Notes: generated by a model not told the origin, from the sequence alone. DNA of 64,000 nt from VRUE01 sp036403515 (GCA_036403515.1 DASWQV010000034.1:175900-239899), one strand, 5' to 3'; numbered from the stretch's first letter, positions 15,768-25,369 are shown. Numbers and translations are program-made.

Positions 15768-17060
15768 CTAGAGGCAGCCCATGACGCTCGCCGGGGCTGC
15801 CCCGGCCGGGGTGAGGCGCCCGGCCGGGCGCCCCTTCACGTAAATCGTCCTGACCGCCGGCTTGCGCCTGAGCTTGCCGCGACCGATTTCCCGTCCCGCG
15901 GTGAGGATCTCCGACGGCCAAGCTTGGCCGTGGGGCGGCAGGGCATCTCCCCGAAAGCCTTTTTCCCGGACCATCTGCAGGAGGACCGGCCAGTGCGGAG
16001 CGGTGGCCATCGCGTCGACCGCTTCCCGCGCCGCGGCGCCGTTGCCGGCCCGAGTCGCGTCGAGCCAGCGCTGGAGCCAGCCGCAAGCGACTGCTCCCGT
16101 CACCGACTTCGCGAGCATAAAGCGGTCGGTGAGGGCGCTCTGGCTCTGCACGCTGGCTCCTGAAGGCACGGGGGTGCCGCGGAAACGCAGGGTGGAGGGG
16201 TCGAAGCCTGGCGGCACCGGTACTTCTCGAAGCATCTGCGCGATCGCTGCCGAGCGCGCCGCGGGACGGATGACTTCGGCCGGCATCGCGCTGAGCCAGG
16301 CGTCGATGCTGACCGGTCTCAGGGAGCTCAGCACGGCCTCATATTCCTGCCTGCTTCCGAACGAGCCGTTGACCTCGATGAAGACGTTTCCCTGGGGTGA
16401 GAGGACCGTCGCGTAGTTCGGATGCTGTCGGGGATAGGCGAAGGTGGTTGCCTCCCGGTCGAGCAGGTTCGAGGTCACCGGCGTGCTGACGTGACAACAG
16501 GCATGACCGATTTCGTGCAGCCTCTCGCCGTAGAGGCCGGCGGGGTACCAGCTGAGGTCGAGTTGGCGCGCATTGGGGCCGAAGGGGCGGTGCGCATTGT
16601 TGCTGAAGATCAGTGTCCCGGTGTCGACTTCGAAGCTGCGGGCCTGGACAATCGACCAGCCGGGCGCGGCGACGAGCAGGCGCGGATTTGCCTGGGCCAC
16701 CCTGACCGCGGCGGCCGCGAAGCTGGGGCGCGCGCCGTCGCGGACGGAATCGACCGAGCCGCCGGAGAGGACGATCAGCGCCGCGATCACCGCAATGCAG
16801 GCAAGGCCGCCGAGGCCGAGCGAGGCTCCGCGATGCCGTGAGAAGACCCCAGAGCGGGCGGGGCGGGCGCTGACGGCCGGCTCACGGGCGACGCGGTCGC
16901 CGGTAGGGATCGGCCGCGGAGATTCGCCGCTGGCGATCGCCCGCTGCATCGCCAGCGAGAGCTCGGTCTCGGCGATCGTCTCCCGCAGCGCCGTCGCGGA
17001 GGAGGGGTTGGCGGCCCGCATCGTCGCGAGGGCATCGTCGTTTCGGCTCTTGCGGGTCAT
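15768..17060 (-). CDS. One-pass membrane partner of ECF sigma (probable anti-sigma), module B
   Basis: 430 aa from the ATG at 17060 (ATGA overlap with the original sigma stop). An N-terminal cytoplasmic part starts MTRKSRNDDALATMRAANPS, followed by a single membrane helix (GGLACIAVIAALIVLSGG) and a long extracytoplasmic domain homologous to that of the protein at 11874. Shared blocks are SIDAWLSAMPAEVIRPA and QMLREVPVPPGFDPSTLR. As sequenced, the frame is also open upstream into the sigma gene because of a one-base insertion there. I annotate the partner separately because the ATG and overlap match module A. Confidence 0.72.
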   Translation of the reverse strand: MTRKSRNDDALATMRAANPSSATALRETIAETELSLAMQRAIASGESPRPIPTGDRVAREPAVSARPARSGVFSRHRGASLGLGGLACIAVIAALIVLSGGSVDSVRDGARPSFAAAAVRVAQANPRLLVAAPGWSIVQARSFEVDTGTLIFSNNAHRPFGPNARQLDLSWYPAGLYGERLHEIGHACCHVSTPVTSNLLDREATTFAYPRQHPNYATVLSPQGNVFIEVNGSFGSRQEYEAVLSSLRPVSIDAWLSAMPAEVIRPAARSAAIAQMLREVPVPPGFDPSTLRFRGTPVPSGASVQSQSALTDRFMLAKSVTGAVACGWLQRWLDATRAGNGAAAREAVDAMATAPHWPVLLQMVREKGFRGDALPPHGQAWPSEILTAGREIGRGKLRRKPAVRTIYVKGRPAGRLTPAGAAPASVMGCL

Positions 17061-17642
17061 TGAATCTCCTCGGCGGGCTTGGATACCGCGGTGTTGTCCC
17101 TTTGGGACAGATGTCCGGCCGCTTCCATTTGTTTCGCGAGCTTGCGCCGGGGCGCGGTGCAGCCGCACCCGGAAGGCCCCTGGCGAGCAGCCGAAGACGC
17201 GAGCCGCATCGCGGGTGTCGAGCCCGTCCCAGACGACCAGGCGCAGGGCCTCGCGCTCCGGCTCGGCGAGCAGCGCAAAGGCGGCCGAGAAGGCATCGCG
17301 GCGACCAAGCGACTCGGCGGGATCAGCGTCCACTGCGGCCGCGCCGGGCTCGTGCGCCAGGCGCAGGCCGAGCTCGCGGCGGCGGCGGGTCGAGCGATAT
17401 TGGTTTGCCAGCACGTGAGCGGCGATCGAATAGAGCCAGGGCAGGGCCGGATCGGGAATCCGGTCGCGCCGGCGCCAGGCGACGGCAAAGGTGTCCGCCG
17501 CCACGTCCTCGGCGATCTCCCGCGTCGAGGCGCGTCGCATCGAAAAGGCGAGCAGCTGCGCGTAATGGTCGCGGAAGCAGCGCTCGAAGCGGCGGCGGTA
17601 GATATCCGGGACCGCCTCGGCGGGGTCGTCGACTGGAAGCAT
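17057..17642 (-). CDS. ECF-type sigma factor (module B), frameshifted near 3' end
   Basis: From the ATG at 17642. Region 2 (RFERCFRDHYAQLLAFSMRR, EIAEDVAADTFAVAWRRR) and region 4 (AFALLAEPEREALRLVVWDG, then DTRDAARVFGCSPGAFRVRL) are intact. At the 4-base C run read on the minus strand (17149-17152 on plus) the frame slips. With one base fewer the protein would continue RRKLAKQMEAAGHLSQRD to TGA at 17057-17059, exactly overlapping the partner's ATG. As written it runs instead into the partner frame, giving a 600-plus-residue fusion. The simplest reading is a one-base insertion or sequencing error; a true sigma/anti-sigma fusion is the alternative. Confidence 0.7.
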
Positions 17643-17674
17643 CTGAGACCTAAGTGTGCGGCGAGGCACGGTTG

Positions 17675-17704
17675 TTACAAAAGGGGCGGCTCCGCGCGTA
17701 AAAT
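17675..17704 (+). promoter_or_regulatory. Candidate sigma-70-like promoter for leaderless mRNA
   Basis: TTACAA (17675-17680) and TAAAAT (17699-17704) are separated by 18 bp. Transcription would start close to the ATG at 17713, which has no ribosome site, so a leaderless message is likely. Inferred from spacing only. Confidence 0.35.
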
Positions 17705-17712
17705 GCACGCCC

Positions 17713-19407
17713 ATGCCAGCAGGTCCCGGCACCACGATCGCCCGTCGCATCGGGCTCGTCTCGATGCTGGCCTTGGCGGCCGCCTTCGCCATTCCGGCCG
17801 CCGCCTCGGCGAACACGACCTGCTCTTACAACAGCGCCGCGGAAGTCCTCTCAGTCAACTTCGGCGCTCCCAACGACTCGGCGATCTTCAGCGCCAACGG
17901 GACTGAAATCCGGGTCAGCCAGTCGAGCGGTCCGGTGACCTGCGCCAACGGGCCGGCGAACTTCGCCAACACCGAATTCATCAGCATCGGCGGCAGCGCT
18001 GGGGCGACCTCGACCTCCGTTTCCATTCATGACGCCGCGGCGTTTGCCGCGGCCGTCCGCTTCCTGCTTGGCGCCGGCGATTCGCTCAACGTCTTCGACT
18101 CGCTCTCGGCCGCCAACCATTTCGTGATCGGCAACGGCGGCGTCGACAGCGATGCCGATGGCGATAGGGACATCGACTACTCCCTCGCCAAGCCGGAGGA
18201 GATCGCGGCCTTCGGGGGCAATGCAGAAGACACGATCAGCGCCCAGGGCAGCGCCGCGACCGGCGCGGCCCTCACCGGGTCGTTCTTGAAACTGTCGGGG
18301 GAACCCGGAAACGACGTCCTCGATGGCGGCGAGGCCGGCGACCTGATCGAAGGCGGCGATGGCAACGACGTCCTCAGTGGTCACGGTGGTAACGACCGGC
18401 TGATCGGTGACGCCCTGGTCAACGGCGACGACACGATCGAAGGCGGCGCCGGGGTTGACAAATACGCGCTTCCCTTCAACGTCTCGAATCCGCTCACGCT
18501 CGACCTCGGCAAGGCGACCCCGCAGGCGACCGGCTACGGCAACGACACGGTGGCGGGGGTCGAGAGCGCCGAAGGAACGGGAGCAGACGACGTCCTGATC
18601 GGCGACGCCGGCCCAAATGAACTGCAGGCTGGCGGCGGCAACGACCTCGTCGAGGGCAAGGGCGGGGATGACGTGCTCGATGGCAGCGCCGGTGTCGACA
18701 CCCTCTCCTACGCAAACGCTCCCGCGGGCGTCGCGGTGAATCTCAGCGCCGGGACGGCGAGCGGCGGTGACGGCGCCGACACCCTGACCAGCTTCGAGAA
18801 CCTGACCGGTTCGCGATTCGCCGACACTCTGACCGGGAGCGCGGCCGCAAACGCGATCACGGCTGGGGCCGGGGCCGACGTAGTCCAGGCACTTGGGGGC
18901 GCCGACCTCGTCGACGTCCGCGACGGGGTCGCCGACAACGCCAGCTGCGGCAGCGAGCTCGACAAAGCCGTCTCCGACCGGCGCAGTCTCGACACCATCC
19001 AGCCCGACTGCGAGGTGGTTGACGCGGTGCCCGAGCTGGGCGGAAATGCCGCACCGCGCGGAGATGGCGCGCCGGGCGACATGACGCTCGACTTCCGACT
19101 CAGCGCCAAGCGGACGCAGCGCCTGGTCGAGCAGAAGGCGGTCGTCGTGCGGCTCCGCTGTCCGGCGGAGGCGTGCACTGCCACCGTCAAAGCTGCCGGC
19201 AAGGTCGCCAAGATCAAAAAGGCGACCAAGAAAATTCCCGCCGGCCCCGCCAAGACGCTGAAATTGCACCTCAAACGAAAGCAGCGCGATGCGATCGAGC
19301 AACGGCTGCTTGCCGGCAGGAAGCCAAAGCTGAAAGTCACGGCCATCGCCACCGACGCCGCCGGCAACATGGTTTCGCGAACGCTGACCGTGACCGCGAA
19401 GCTATAG
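17713..19407 (+). CDS. Large exported RTX-type calcium-binding repeat protein
   Basis: 564 aa from the ATG at 17713. Signal peptide (IGLVSMLALAAAFAIPAAASA); an N-terminal beta domain to about residue 195. From about 195 to 400 come several RTX-like nonapeptides (GEPGNDVLDGGEAGDLIEGG, DGNDVLSGHGGNDRLIGD, GGGNDLVEGKGGDDVLDGSA), interleaved with a peptidase-M10-C-like motif (VDTLSYANAPAGVAVNLSAG). A Cys-bearing segment and a Lys-rich beta domain (LRCPAEACTATVKAAGK, KLKVTAIATDAAGNMVSRTL) follow. The protein probably folds with calcium outside the cell and serves as surface or matrix material; no catalytic domain is visible. It is divergent from the sigma module B. Confidence 0.85.
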   Translation: MPAGPGTTIARRIGLVSMLALAAAFAIPAAASANTTCSYNSAAEVLSVNFGAPNDSAIFSANGTEIRVSQSSGPVTCANGPANFANTEFISIGGSAGATSTSVSIHDAAAFAAAVRFLLGAGDSLNVFDSLSAANHFVIGNGGVDSDADGDRDIDYSLAKPEEIAAFGGNAEDTISAQGSAATGAALTGSFLKLSGEPGNDVLDGGEAGDLIEGGDGNDVLSGHGGNDRLIGDALVNGDDTIEGGAGVDKYALPFNVSNPLTLDLGKATPQATGYGNDTVAGVESAEGTGADDVLIGDAGPNELQAGGGNDLVEGKGGDDVLDGSAGVDTLSYANAPAGVAVNLSAGTASGGDGADTLTSFENLTGSRFADTLTGSAAANAITAGAGADVVQALGGADLVDVRDGVADNASCGSELDKAVSDRRSLDTIQPDCEVVDAVPELGGNAAPRGDGAPGDMTLDFRLSAKRTQRLVEQKAVVVRLRCPAEACTATVKAAGKVAKIKKATKKIPAGPAKTLKLHLKRKQRDAIEQRLLAGRKPKLKVTAIATDAAGNMVSRTLTVTAKL

Positions 19408-19443
19408 CCGATTATGGGCTTCTTCTAAACGCGAGGTAGGGAT

Positions 19444-19848
19444 ATGACGAAGAAAAAGAGCGGCTCCGAGGAGGCGGGAGACTCTCCCGCTCAACTGATA
19501 GACGCGAGGATCGAGGAGCTGGACGACTGGCGGGGCGAGACGCTCGCTCGGATCCGAGCCCTCATCAAGCAGGCTGACCCCGAGGTGGTCGAGGAGTGGA
19601 AATGGAGAGGGGTCCCGGTGTGGTACCACGGCGGGATGATCTGCACAGGTGAGACGTACAAGAACGTCGTGAAGATGACCTTCGCCAAGGGCGCCTCGTT
19701 GGATGACCCTTCAGGCCTCTTCAACTCCAGCCTCGAGGGCAACACGAGGCGCGCCATCGATTTCCATGAGGGCGAGGAGATCGATGAAAAAGCACTGATG
19801 GCGCTGATTCGCGCGGCCGTGGCGCTGAACACGTCCTCGGCCGGCTAG
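19444..19848 (+). CDS. DUF1801 (YdhG-like) protein
   Basis: 134 aa with AGGTAGGG ahead of the ATG. The DUF1801 fold is indicated by IDARIEELDDWRGETLARIR, EVVEEWKWRGVPVWYHGGMI and KMTFAKGASLDDPSGLFN. Proteins of this family are small, soluble and iron-chaperone/frataxin-like in fold, with unsettled function. Its 3' end overlaps the convergent S15 gene by 4 nt. Confidence 0.85.
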   Translation: MTKKKSGSEEAGDSPAQLIDARIEELDDWRGETLARIRALIKQADPEVVEEWKWRGVPVWYHGGMICTGETYKNVVKMTFAKGASLDDPSGLFNSSLEGNTRRAIDFHEGEEIDEKALMALIRAAVALNTSSAG

Positions 19849-22138
19849 GCCGGTCGGCCTTGGCGGCGATGCCGAGGTAGAAGCCCGCGGAAGTGGACGC
19901 GCCGACTCAGCATCAGCGCTGTCGGCGTTCCGGCATCGGTCAATTCCAGGCGAACGGAAAACGGCTTCGCTCGGGGCCGTAGGTGGGAGCCGACCAGGCG
20001 CCGGCCCGCCTTGGTGAGTGGGAGCCTGATCCGCTGTGCGGTGTCAGCGTTCAAGGCATAAGAGCCGCTGGCTATCTCTCGCCGCCTGGCCTGGCCCGCG
20101 CCCTGGCGCTAACCGAAAGACGACCATCGCATTCGCCGGGGCCGATGCAGCTCAGGCGCAATAGCAGCGCCTTGCGGCTGACAAGGATGCGTCCGCGGCC
20201 CAGAGCCACGCGACCGTTGCGCACCGCGGGGATGCCACCTTCCGCGCCGCCGGCGTCATCGCGGTAATCGCTCGCCAGCTCGTAGCCGGGGGGGACGACC
20301 TTGGGGGCGGGTGGCTCAACGATGCCGCCGAGGGAGCCGGGCTGCTCGCGAACCGGCAGGCGCAGCTCGAGGTTGGACACCGTGATCGGGGCCTGGGCGC
20401 TCGCCGGTCGGGCGTAGGGGGCGTCGGAGGGAAGCAGCTCCAGCTTGGCGACATGACCGGGAGCGAAGCGGTAGGCCTGGGGGTGCAGCTGGAAGACTCG
20501 CTTGGCGCCACCGGCCCCGGGGCGCAGCAGGCCACGGGCGACCAGCGTCTCGGTGCCGGCGGGGGAGACATCGAGCAGGCGCGCGGCGATCTCGGAGGCC
20601 GTCCCGGTGGTGGCGAGGTCAGCGACGATCGTGGGCGAGCCGAGCAGGGTGAAGCCGCCGTCGGGGGCGGCGGGAAGGCGGTAGTTGGCGACGCCGCTCT
20701 GATCAGCGCCCGAGCCGCTGGCGCAGGCATCGCCGCTTGCGATCGGATCGAAGGTCGTTCCGAGCGAGGGGTCACCTGCGCCGGGAACGATCGTCTGCGC
20801 GGGGGCGCTGTCTAGGCGGATCTCACCCGGCGCCAGGTCCTTCCAGGAGCCGGCGCGGTAGGGGCCCTCGGAGGCAGTGCCGCAGGTCGTGGTCAGGACT
20901 TCGGCGCTGGAGGTCGGAGTGGCGCCGGATCCCTTCAGATAGTGGTCGAACCAGGCTTCCTCGCGGGCGTGGAAGACGGCGACGTCGGCCGCCTTGTTCT
21001 GGCTGCGAGCGTGTCCGTCGTCCATGAAGAAGAGCGAGATCGGATCGCCGGGGTATTGGCTGCGGGTGCGGTTGTAGAAGCGGATCGCCTCGTCGGGCGG
21101 GAAGAGGTCGTCGTTCCAGCCGCTCTGGATCAGCAGGGGCGCGGGCGGTTGGCTGTGGTCGATGTAATACGAGGAGTGATGGGCGGTGATCTCTTCGATG
21201 ATCGGAGGCGCGAGCGGGTTCGAGTCGTAGGGTTCGCCGCTGTTGATCAGGCCGTACCAGGTGACGAGGTCGGCGCCGGGGTCGGTCCCAGGGGCCGCGT
21301 AGTTGCTCGACGCCAGGCCGGTCCCGAAGAGGCCGCTGACGTAGGAGTCCTTCTCGATCCCGATCGGCGCGTTGCCGTCGGGGCCGCGGTAGGGCGAGTC
21401 GGCGACGTAATCGAGGGTGCTTCCGCTCGGCATCAGCGAGTAGGCGAGGTCCGACCACGGCCACTGTGGGACAGCGGCGGCAATTTCCATTGCGGTCCCG
21501 TCTGGGCTTTCCCACGGCACCAGCGAGCCGTCGGGCATCATCGTCCGGTTGCGCAGCGCCGCCAGCGCCATCGACATGCCGCCACCGTAGGAGACGCCGG
21601 TCGCGCCGATCTTGTCCGGCTGGGCGATTCCTTCGTCGGCGAGGATCGAGATCAGGTACTGGGCGTCGCGCACCTCGTAGCGATCGTCCATCAGGTGGTT
21701 GTAGCCGGCGGCGCAGGCGGGAGCGAGCCGTTCGGGGTCCATGCCCCCACAGGAGCTGCCCCAGCCGCGGTCGCTCATGCTGAAGACGGCATAGCCGTGT
21801 TCAGCCCAGCCCTGAACCTGGTCATTTTGTTCGTCCCCAAGGCCGATCTTGTGGCCGCCCCAGCCGTGGAAGACGCCGATCAGCGGATAAGGCCCGTCGG
21901 GCCCGGACGCCGGCGCTGGGGGAAGGATCACGTTGACGTCAACCTTCGTCGCTCCGTCCCAGGTGGTCGTCGGGCCGCCGCAAAGCCGGACGTTGCCGTT
22001 GCTCGGCTGCGCCGTGCAGGCGAGGTCGCCCCCATAGACGCTGGTGACGGCTGCCGACGCCGCCGGCCCCGCGCTCAGCGCGACGAGGGCTGATGCCACG
22101 AGCGTCCCAAGTGCCCGCTTCGCTCTCCGTATCCCCAT
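19845..22138 (-). CDS. Exported S15/CocE-like peptidase or acylase, frameshifted near C-terminus
   Basis: From the ATG at 22138: signal peptide (TLVASALVALSAGPAASAAV), an alpha/beta hydrolase with the nucleophile in GVSYGGGMSM, oxyanion-side FHGWGGHKIGLG, an Asp-bearing IQSGWNDDLFPP and a His-bearing FMDDGHARSQNK. A C-terminal jelly-roll domain follows, as in X-Pro dipeptidyl-peptidases and cocaine-esterase relatives. The uninterrupted frame stops at 20072 after RARARPGGER. A 5-bp tandem duplication (CCAGG CCAGG on the coding strand, about 20084-20094) displaces the frame. Without it the protein continues RREIASGSYALNADTAQRIR to a stop at 19845. The catalytic core is unaffected. Substrate unknown. 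Confidence 0.78.
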
Positions 22139-22285
22139 CGACGGTTTCTTACCCAGTTTTGTCTAGAGGGCAAACATGCTCCGACCCCATCGCCGAGAAG
22201 CCCGGCCGGTGGCCGGAGCTGGCGGGAGCGGCTGGGGGTATGGTCGAAGCTCGGCATCGTTCTTCGATCGACCTTGGAGGAACTC

Positions 22286-22657
22286 GTGATCAGCAAGACC
22301 GACTTCATCGGCGTCCCCTCGCGCGACAGCGAGCGCTCGCGGCGCTTTTACGTCGAGACGCTCGGGCTGCGGCCGGACGAGCGCGGAAAGTTCGAGTTCT
22401 GGGCGGGGGATACCTGCTTTGGCATCTGGGAGCCCGAGCGGCTCGGAATGGAGTTCACGCCCCAGAAAAACGCCCACCCGGCGCTGCATGTCGATGACGT
22501 TGCGGCGGCTCGGGCGGAGCTCGAAGCCAAGGGGGTCGAGTTCAACGGCGAGATCTTCGACACCGGGGTCTGCCATATGGCGTTCTTCAGCGACCCGGAC
22601 GGCAACGACCTGATGCTCCATCGCCGCTACGCGCCCTACGGCGAGACGGGCAGCTGA
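22286..22657 (+). CDS. VOC/glyoxalase-like protein
   Basis: 123 aa starting at GTG 22286, chosen because GGAGG sits 4-5 nt ahead. A single-chain vicinal-oxygen-chelate fold: FIGVPSRDSERSRRFYVETL, PALHVDDVAAARAELEAKG, FFSDPDGNDLMLHRR. Family members bind a divalent metal and act as dioxygenases, lyases or resistance proteins. Its stop overlaps the next gene's start (TGATG), so it is co-translated with the DUF2855 protein. Exact reaction unknown. Confidence 0.85.
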   Translation: MISKTDFIGVPSRDSERSRRFYVETLGLRPDERGKFEFWAGDTCFGIWEPERLGMEFTPQKNAHPALHVDDVAAARAELEAKGVEFNGEIFDTGVCHMAFFSDPDGNDLMLHRRYAPYGETGS

Positions 22658-23727
22658 TGACCGACTTCCTGGTCAAGCGCGACGATCTCCGCAATTGCCG
22701 GATCGCAGAGGACGAGCCGTCCAGCCTCGAGCGGGGCCAGGCGCTGCTGCGGGTCGAGACCTTTGGGTTGACCGCGAACAACATCACCTACGCGGTGTTC
22801 GGTGAGGCGATGTCCTACTGGGACTTCTTTCCGGCGCAGGAGGGCTGGGGCCGCGTTCCGATGTGGGGTTTCGCGGAAGTGGAGCGCAGTGAGGCCGACG
22901 GAGTCGAGGCCGGCACGCGCCTGTATGGGTACCTGCCGCCTTCCTCTCACCTCCTCGTCACCCCCGTTGACGCCGATCGCAGCGGGTTCGTCGACGGCTC
23001 GCCGCACCGGGCCGCTCTGCCGTCCGCCTACCACCGCTACCTGGAGACTGGCTCGGATCCGTTCTACAGCGCCGACACCGAGGCGATTCAGATGCTCCTG
23101 CGGCCGCTGTTCTTCACCTCCTTCCTGATCGACGACCAGCTCGACGATGAGGGCTTGGCAACGCGAGGGCCGGTGGTGATCTCCAGCGCGTCGAGCAAGA
23201 CCGCGATCGCCGCCGCCTTTCTGCTCGGACAGCGCGAGGGGGTCGAGCTCGTTGGCCTCACCTCACCGCGGAGCAGAGAGTTCGTCGAAGGCCTTGGCAT
23301 CTACGGCAGCACGGTCACCTACGACGCGGTCGATTCGCTCGAGCGGCGGCCGTCGACCTTCGTCGACATCGCCGGCGACGGAGCGGTGCGGCACGCCGTC
23401 CACTCCCACTTCGGCGACGATCTGCTCTACAGCATGACCGTTGGCGTCACCCACTGGGAGGAGCTCGGCGCCGGCAGCGGTGAGTTGCCGGGACCGGCGC
23501 CGACCTTCTTTTTCGCCCCCGACCGGGTGGTCAAGCGCTCGGAGGATTGGGGCCGGGCTGGACTCGAGCAGCGCGTCGCCGGCGCCTGGCATCCCTTTTG
23601 CGAGTGGACCGGCGGCTGGCTCAGCACGATCGAGGGGCACGGATTCGAGGCGGTGCAGAGCGCCTACCTCGATGTGCTCGAGGGCCGGGTCGAGCCCAAG
23701 AATGCCCACGTCCTGACGCTTTCTTAG
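22657..23727 (+). CDS. DUF2855 family protein (zinc-less alcohol-dehydrogenase-like)
   Basis: 356 aa. Recognisable DUF2855 features: TFGLTANNITYAVFGEAMSY, FFPAQEGWGRVPMWGFAEVE, GPVVISSASSKTAIAAAFLL and the Rossmann-like VELVGLTSPRS. The layout resembles medium-chain reductases (GroES-like part, then nucleotide-binding part) without zinc ligands. It is coupled to the VOC gene. The pairing suggests reductive handling of an acyl or ketone intermediate, which is inference. Confidence 0.82.
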   Translation: MTDFLVKRDDLRNCRIAEDEPSSLERGQALLRVETFGLTANNITYAVFGEAMSYWDFFPAQEGWGRVPMWGFAEVERSEADGVEAGTRLYGYLPPSSHLLVTPVDADRSGFVDGSPHRAALPSAYHRYLETGSDPFYSADTEAIQMLLRPLFFTSFLIDDQLDDEGLATRGPVVISSASSKTAIAAAFLLGQREGVELVGLTSPRSREFVEGLGIYGSTVTYDAVDSLERRPSTFVDIAGDGAVRHAVHSHFGDDLLYSMTVGVTHWEELGAGSGELPGPAPTFFFAPDRVVKRSEDWGRAGLEQRVAGAWHPFCEWTGGWLSTIEGHGFEAVQSAYLDVLEGRVEPKNAHVLTLS

Positions 23728-23822
23728 TCCTTGCACGGCTTCCCGCGGGCACGGTCGCCCAGAGCCAAGCCGACCAGCCGCAATCGCCCCGCCTGAGACG
23801 TGTGACATCTGCACGCAAGGAC

Positions 23823-23836
23823 TGGCTGACCAGCCA
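23823..23836. promoter_or_regulatory. Palindrome TGGCTGACCAGCCA upstream of monooxygenase
   Basis: Six-bp arms around AC, 22 nt ahead of the monooxygenase start in a 130-nt gap that contains no gene. Possible operator for a dimeric repressor; no adjacent regulator gene. Confidence 0.3.
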
Positions 23837-23857
23837 GCATGTCAGAATGCCCAGGTC

Positions 23858-25369
23858 TTGACCGCGAACGGGGAGCCCATTGAGCACGTCGACGTGCTGA
23901 TCGTCGGCGCCGGGATTTCCGGCATCGGCGCCGCCTACCACCTGCAGGAGCGCTGTCCCGGCAAGAGCTACGCGATCCTCGAGGCGCGCGAGGGCCTCGG
24001 CGGGACCTGGGACCTCTTCCGTTACCCCGGCATTCGCTCGGACTCCGACATGCACACGCTCGGCTTCAGGTTCAAGCCCTGGACGGCGCCGAAGGCAATC
24101 GCCGACGGCGACTCGATCCTCGACTACGTACGGGAGACGGCGGAGGAGAACGGGATCGACCGGAAGATCCGCTTCGGCCACCGCGTCGTGCGGGCCGAAT
24201 GGTCGACGGCGGACTCGCTCTGGAAGGTCGAAGCCGAACGCACCGACAGCGGTGAGGCCGTGCAGCTGACCTGCGGCTACTTCTGGTCGTGCACCGGCTA
24301 CTACAGCTACGACCAGGGCTACACGCCGGAGTTCGCCGGCAGGGAGAGCTTCAAGGGCCAGATCGTCCACCCGCAGCACTGGCCCGAGGACCTCGACTAC
24401 GCCGGCAAGCGGGTCGTGGTGATCGGCAGCGGCGCCACCGCGGTGACGCTGGTGCCGGCGATGGCCGAGAAGGCCGCGAAGGTGATGATGCTGCAGCGCT
24501 CTCCCACCTACATCGTCTCGATGCCCGGTGAGGACCCGATCGCCAGGGCTCTGCGCCGGGTGCTGCCGATCAAGGCGGCCTACGCCCTGATCCGCTGGAA
24601 GAACGTCCTCCTGCAGATGGGCACATACAAGCTGAGCAGGAGTCGGCCCGCCTTCGTCAAGAAGATGATCCGCAGGGGCAACGAACGCTCGCTGCCGCCC
24701 GGCTACGACGTCGAGACCCACTTCAAACCTCCCTACAACCCCTGGGACCAGCGGATGTGCCTGGTCCCCGACGGTGACCTCTTTCAGGCGCTCCGCTCGG
24801 GCAGCGCCGAGATCGTCACCGACCGGATCGAGGCCTTCAGCGAGGACGGGATCAAGCTCGAGTCGGGCGCCGCGCTGCAGGCCGACGTGATCATCACCGC
24901 CACCGGGCTCAACGTCCTCTTCCTCGGTGGCATGGAGATCGCCATCGACGGCGAGGCGATCGACTTCTCGAAGCGAATGGCCTACAAGGGAATGATGCTC
25001 AACGGCGTCCCCAACTTCGTCTTCACGCTCGGCTACACCAACGCCTCCTGGACGCTCAAGGCAGACCTCACTTCGGAGTACGTCTGCCGCCTGCTCAACC
25101 ACATGGACGCGCACGGATACACGCAGTGCGTGCCGGAGATCACCGATCCGTCGGTCACCGAGGAGCCGATCCTCGACTTCAACGCCGGCTACGTCCTGCG
25201 CGCCCTCGACAAGCTGCCCAAACAGGGCTCCAAGGAGCCGTGGAAGCTGCGCCAGAACTATGTGCTCGACACCAGGGAGATCCGGCGCGGCGCGGTCGAG
25301 GACGGCACGATGCGCTTCTCCAGCGCGGCGCGGCAGCCCCTGCCTCCGCTCGAGCCTGTCGCCGGCTGA
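23858..25369 (+). CDS. Flavin-containing (Baeyer-Villiger-type) monooxygenase
   Basis: 503 aa. FAD-binding GxGxxG in VLIVGAGISGIGAAYHLQER, the LGGTWDLFRYPGIRSDSDMH stretch typical of class B monooxygenases of the EthA type, and the second Rossmann motif VVVIGSGATAVTLVPAMAEK for NADPH. EthA-like enzymes oxygenate ketones or sulfur compounds. The start is uncertain: TTG at 23858 is the first in-frame candidate and no strong ribosome site is present. An FMN-reductase-like gene lies 59 nt downstream, and the VOC/DUF2855 pair upstream reads the same way. Confidence 0.88.
   Translation: MTANGEPIEHVDVLIVGAGISGIGAAYHLQERCPGKSYAILEAREGLGGTWDLFRYPGIRSDSDMHTLGFRFKPWTAPKAIADGDSILDYVRETAEENGIDRKIRFGHRVVRAEWSTADSLWKVEAERTDSGEAVQLTCGYFWSCTGYYSYDQGYTPEFAGRESFKGQIVHPQHWPEDLDYAGKRVVVIGSGATAVTLVPAMAEKAAKVMMLQRSPTYIVSMPGEDPIARALRRVLPIKAAYALIRWKNVLLQMGTYKLSRSRPAFVKKMIRRGNERSLPPGYDVETHFKPPYNPWDQRMCLVPDGDLFQALRSGSAEIVTDRIEAFSEDGIKLESGAALQADVIITATGLNVLFLGGMEIAIDGEAIDFSKRMAYKGMMLNGVPNFVFTLGYTNASWTLKADLTSEYVCRLLNHMDAHGYTQCVPEITDPSVTEEPILDFNAGYVLRALDKLPKQGSKEPWKLRQNYVLDTREIRRGAVEDGTMRFSSAARQPLPPLEPVAG

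Noticed and set aside
17851..19302. 483-codon minus-strand frame opposite the RTX protein
   Set aside because: Plus strand has a signal peptide and RTX repeats; the reverse frame has no domain and a composition typical of antisense GC-rich DNA.
19845..20054. Separate 69-aa gene on the minus strand
   Set aside because: Its sequence is the natural continuation of the S15 peptidase after removing a 5-bp duplication, so it is treated as the gene's displaced C-terminus.
23621..25114. 497-codon minus-strand open frame opposite the monooxygenase
   Set aside because: It mirrors the codon pattern of the real plus-strand gene, lacks any recognisable domain and is Arg/His/Gly-rich; a GC-skew shadow.
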